Made by a program: the position numbers and the translations under genes
Shown: piece after piece, positions 61,196-64,000 of the stretch
How the letters are laid out: the number at the start of each line of letters is the position of its first letter
Position numbering within the stretch: the first letter of the stretch is position 1
NCBI GenBank assembly: GCA_003508835.1
Contig: PUFA01000081.1
Span: 2,542,001 to 2,606,000 of the forward strand
Direction: 5' to 3'
Length of the DNA: 64,000 nucleotides
From: Eonycteris spelaea
Lineage: Eukaryota; Chordata; Mammalia; Chiroptera; Pteropodidae
Notes under the pieces: model-generated
What the model was told of the DNA's origin: nothing
Database searches by the model: none
The model's input: only the letters and a program-made list of their open reading frames with translations

Positions 61196-62451
61196 ATGTT
61201 TATGTTTGTGTGTACCTGCATGTTTCAAAAGAGCTACAGAGCTTTCACCAGATTCTCAAAAGGTCACATTTGACTCTGTAAAGGTTAAGATTGTGATATC
61301 TTGGCTTTGGAGATCTTGCTGCTCTGTGACACTTCAGGGACAGTATTAAACTGCACTCTCCCTTTTCGGTCATACCTTTCCCTGGAGATTTTCAGACCTT
61401 AGTGGTTGCTTGTCATACTCTGACTGAATCTTCCAGATTGCAGCTGTTCATGGGTAACTCCGAGAGTGCTAGACATAGAAGTGATTTGTCATTTGCTTTT
61501 GAGTGCACTTGAGTTACTTACTAACTGTCGTGCTGCCAGGATGCAGGAGAGTCACTTAACAAGAGAGGCTTGCACCCCAGCCAGCATCCCCATTTAGCAA
61601 CCTCATTTAATTGCAACCTGTTCTCTGTCTCATGGGAAGAATTCTTTGCTAAGGTGTTTTTCTTGAACTGACAAGTTTGAAAGTCTCAGGATATATAGCC
61701 CTTTCAAATGGCAATAGCTAGACTCTGTCTCTCTTTCCCCCCATTTTATATATCTTATTATTGGAGTTTTCATTTAAAAAGTATTTCAACTCCTCTGGAA
61801 AGTGGCAAATATTCAGTAAATGAATACAGCCTTTTCTGCTTTCTAACTGAGAAAACCGAAGTTCAAAGAGATTAAATGTCATTATCAGAATCCCCAGATC
61901 GTACTAGGCAGAGAAGAGAGAGAAATTAGACCCTGTGATTTCCAGACCCTGCAGGCTCCCACTTGCTAAGGGTGTGTGTGCTGTTTCTAAACAGGCTGGA
62001 CGGAGGGGCAATGTGAAGCACTATCTAAAATTCTATTTCTGTCTCCTAGAATGCCTGACTTGAAACCCAAAGAAATTCCCTGAATTTGTCAGGGTCTCCC
62101 TCTTCTCATCAGTAAATAGAGTTTACAGATGGGTTCTCTGACCACTGCTTTCCAGGTTTCTTTGACCACGGCCTGGGCATGTCAAGAGACCCCAAGGAAT
62201 GAAATTTTGGAAGAAATGGACAGGTTGCACATTTTAGAGAAGGTTTCTATGGCAAAGCTGCTATATGTCCTTACACTAGGAAGAGCAGCCACATTGTTTG
62301 CATTTCAGCAAAGTAAACACTCCCAGTGTAATTTATTCTTACTTATTTTTCTTCTTTTTCTGTAGGTGTTGTTTCGATTGATCACTTTTATCTTGAATGC
62401 ATTTATTCTTCGCTTCCTGTCAAAGGAAATCGTTGGCATAGTGAATGTAAG
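59011..62451 (+). CDS. RFT1: RFT1 homolog, 5' part of gene (exons 1-2, partial)
   Basis: RFT1 is a multi-pass ER membrane protein needed for normal assembly of the dolichol-linked oligosaccharide used in N-glycosylation; human defects cause RFT1-CDG. Whether it is the flippase itself is disputed. Only exons 1 and 2 lie in the window: MGSQEVLGQAARWSGLLLQ joined to VLFRLITFILNAFILRFLSK, then EIVGIVNVR. This matches human RFT1 closely over residues 1-47 and includes the first membrane segment. Exon 1 is 19 codons (human 21). The phase at the exon 2 end (two bases of Arg) requires a third exon beyond 64000. It lies divergent from PRKCD. Confidence 0.95.
59440..59700 (+). repeat. MIR element in RFT1 intron 1
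   Basis: TGGCATAGCTAAGAACAGAG, GAATTGAAATTCTAGTTTTG, AAAATGGGAGTAATAGTACC and GTACCTGGCTCTTAGTATGT are a sense MIR. Confidence 0.8.
61164..61195. repeat. (GT)n microsatellite
   Basis: About 15 GT units with one CG interruption lie in RFT1 intron 1. Confidence 0.93.
62366..62451 (+). CDS. RFT1: RFT1 exon 2
   Basis: The 86 nt follow a pyrimidine-rich TTTTCTGTAG acceptor and end at AAG before GTAAGA. They encode VLFRLITFILNAFILRFLSK, then EIVGIVNV and two bases of Arg. This is the first hydrophobic segment of RFT1. Only conservative differences from human are seen (V to I twice). Confidence 0.95.
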
Positions 62452-64000
62452 GTAAGAAGGGATGTGCTCTGGCATTGTCCACAACTCACCTCCTTAGTCA
62501 GGTGGCCTTCAAACTCTGTGCCTGTATGTCACTCTCGGGTTTTAGAAGCATGGACTTCTACTAGAATCGGAATGTTTTATCAGTGGGCTGACGAGGAGCA
62601 TGCTGGGGTGGAGGAATGAGCAGGCTGTGTTTCTTTTAATGGACCCATGGAGTGTTTTCCATTAGCAGCCTCCAAATGTTATTTCTCTGCCAGCTGTTCC
62701 AATTTGCCTGCTTTAGAACCCAGGAGAGGAGTGGGAGCAATTTATTAAACACTATCTCAGGTATAATTCTGTGTTCTTGTCCTGCTGACAGCAAAGGAAG
62801 TAGGAATGCTACAGTTCATGAGAATGTGCTTTGTACTTGCAGGGCTGGGACAGCCAACTTCATTCTCTCCTCAGTGAATTTTATAATTGGAAAATGGAAG
62901 CTGGGATGAGAGCTCGAGTCCTTGTCATTAGTTCTTTGGAAGCTCTTAGCTGACTTGCTTTGTCTTTAAGACTCAATTAGTTTCTTTTACTCTTCTCTTT
63001 TCTGTTCAAGGACACCCACATATATTCTGTATTCACAAATGACATAAAAGTATATGAAGTCCATGTGAGTGCTCAAAATAGCTAAGGTATGTCTTCATAT
63101 CCTAATAAACAAAACAGTCTGTTCCAGACAGAATTTCGTGCCTAAAATCTACCCAACATATGTTCTTGACTCTGTTCTCAGAGCTGAGTGAAGAATCTCA
63201 AACATTGATGGGCAAAGGAATCATCTGGGGAGCTTTGCACTAGGTAGGGTGAGGAGGTGTCTAGGAATCTGCATTTTGACAAGATTCTCAGATTATTTCA
63301 AAGTAGGGACCATACTTTTGAGAAATACTGTTTTAAAAGCAGGAAGGAAGAAGGCCAAATCTTCTTAGGTGCTCAGACTTTAAAAGTAGTTTGGGCTTCT
63401 CCCCATTTAGTCTCCTCTAGATTGGCAGGTCCCTGCTCTGATAGCCCTTGTCTGGCCTGTCCCCTGCTTAACATATTGTTCAGTCTCCGCATTCCCAGTG
63501 TTAGACAGATGTACCGAGTAGCAGGATGATCCTTGGACGACCTCAGAAACCTTAGCCCTGAGCCATCCCTACTCTGACTTCATTTGGGCCATGGCCTGTT
63601 GAGGAAGGGAAACGACACTACTCCTCACTAAGGTGTAAGAGGGTACACCTAGGTGCTGCCCGCCCAGGACGTACATGGGCAAGCCTCACTGACCTGGGTT
63701 GCAGCAGCCTCTGTAATGGCTACCAGCCTTAATGCCTGTCCTGAGATTCTTTTGGCCAGAGCCTCCATTCAGTAGAGCCTCAACTTCTCTCACAAGGGCT
63801 GTCGGGTCACCAGTCTCAGGATGACCAAGAGGTCCCCTTGCTGTGTGGGATCATATCTTGTCCTTTTCTCTTCCTTACGGTCAGAGCCACACCTCTGCCA
63901 ATATCCACAAAGCTTGCAGGCTTTGGGGGCCACTGTGGCAATTTCTGATCTTGGGTATAATGCTGCAGGCACACACTCAGGTGTCCCTTGTTTGGCTCCT
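62452..64000 (+). other. RFT1: RFT1 intron 2 (partial)
   Basis: No sequence resembling human RFT1 exon 3 (LTLLYSTTLFLAREAF) is found before the window end. A MER5-type fragment lies at 63183-63330; otherwise nothing is recognised. Confidence 0.65.
63183..63330. mobile_element. MER5A-like hAT fossil in RFT1 intron 2
   Basis: Internal GGAATCATCTGGGGAGCTTT and the ending TTGAGAAATACTG resemble MER5A. It is short and diverged. Confidence 0.55.

Larger units (their letters stand above)
59068..62365 (+). other. RFT1: RFT1 intron 1
   Basis: About 3.3 kb with MIR fragments (about 59440-59700, 59920-60130, 60980-61120 and 61840-61930) and a (GT)n microsatellite (61164-61195). The rest is AT-richer unassigned sequence. 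No further exon seen. Confidence 0.75.

Overview
The window is mammalian nuclear DNA: long introns with GT-AG junctions, CpG-island promoters, (CA)n microsatellites and many old MIR, L2, MER5/MER20 and L1M fragments. Two genes are recognised. PRKCD (protein kinase C delta) lies on the minus strand and RFT1 (ER membrane protein of N-glycosylation) starts on the plus strand, so they point away from each other. Human chromosome 3p21.1 carries the same two genes as divergent neighbours, so this is the orthologous interval in reverse orientation. No Alu, rodent B1/B2 or carnivore tRNA-Lys SINE was noticed. The one relatively young-looking insertion I can delimit is a 5S-rRNA-derived SINE with an intact target-site duplication. 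Such SINEs are known from fruit bats (Pteropodidae) and springhares, so a megabat is my best but unproven guess at the host.

Layout. 1-2760: sequence beyond the PRKCD 3' end, only repeats seen. 2760-3358: PRKCD 3'UTR with a TA-rich inverted tract. 3359-15050: the complete PRKCD coding region, 17 exons adding up to 2025 nt (674 aa plus stop). 15059-31031: the large 5' intron, with a possible 21-nt noncoding exon, a CTCF-type site and a CRE palindrome. About 30.4-31.5 kb: CpG island with the probable PRKCD first exon. 31.5-58.8 kb: intergenic, with a second CpG-rich promoter-like block at 35.55-36.05 kb, a G-tract, MER20, L1, hAT, L2 and MIR copies, a degenerate CACTCA region and the 5S SINE nested inside a MIR. 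58.86-64.0 kb: RFT1 promoter, exon 1, intron 1, exon 2 and part of intron 2.

Biology. PRKCD encodes a diacylglycerol/phorbol-ester-activated, calcium-independent serine/threonine kinase (C2-like, C1A, C1B, hinge, kinase, AGC tail). All expected catalytic residues are present. RFT1 is a multi-pass ER protein required for lipid-linked oligosaccharide assembly; only its first 47 residues are encoded here. The genes are not functionally linked. The most notable gene-level oddity is the acceptor of the PRKCD hinge exon, where a one-base shortening relative to human means the frame survives only if splicing uses an AG two bases downstream. I found no unknown multi-gene system.
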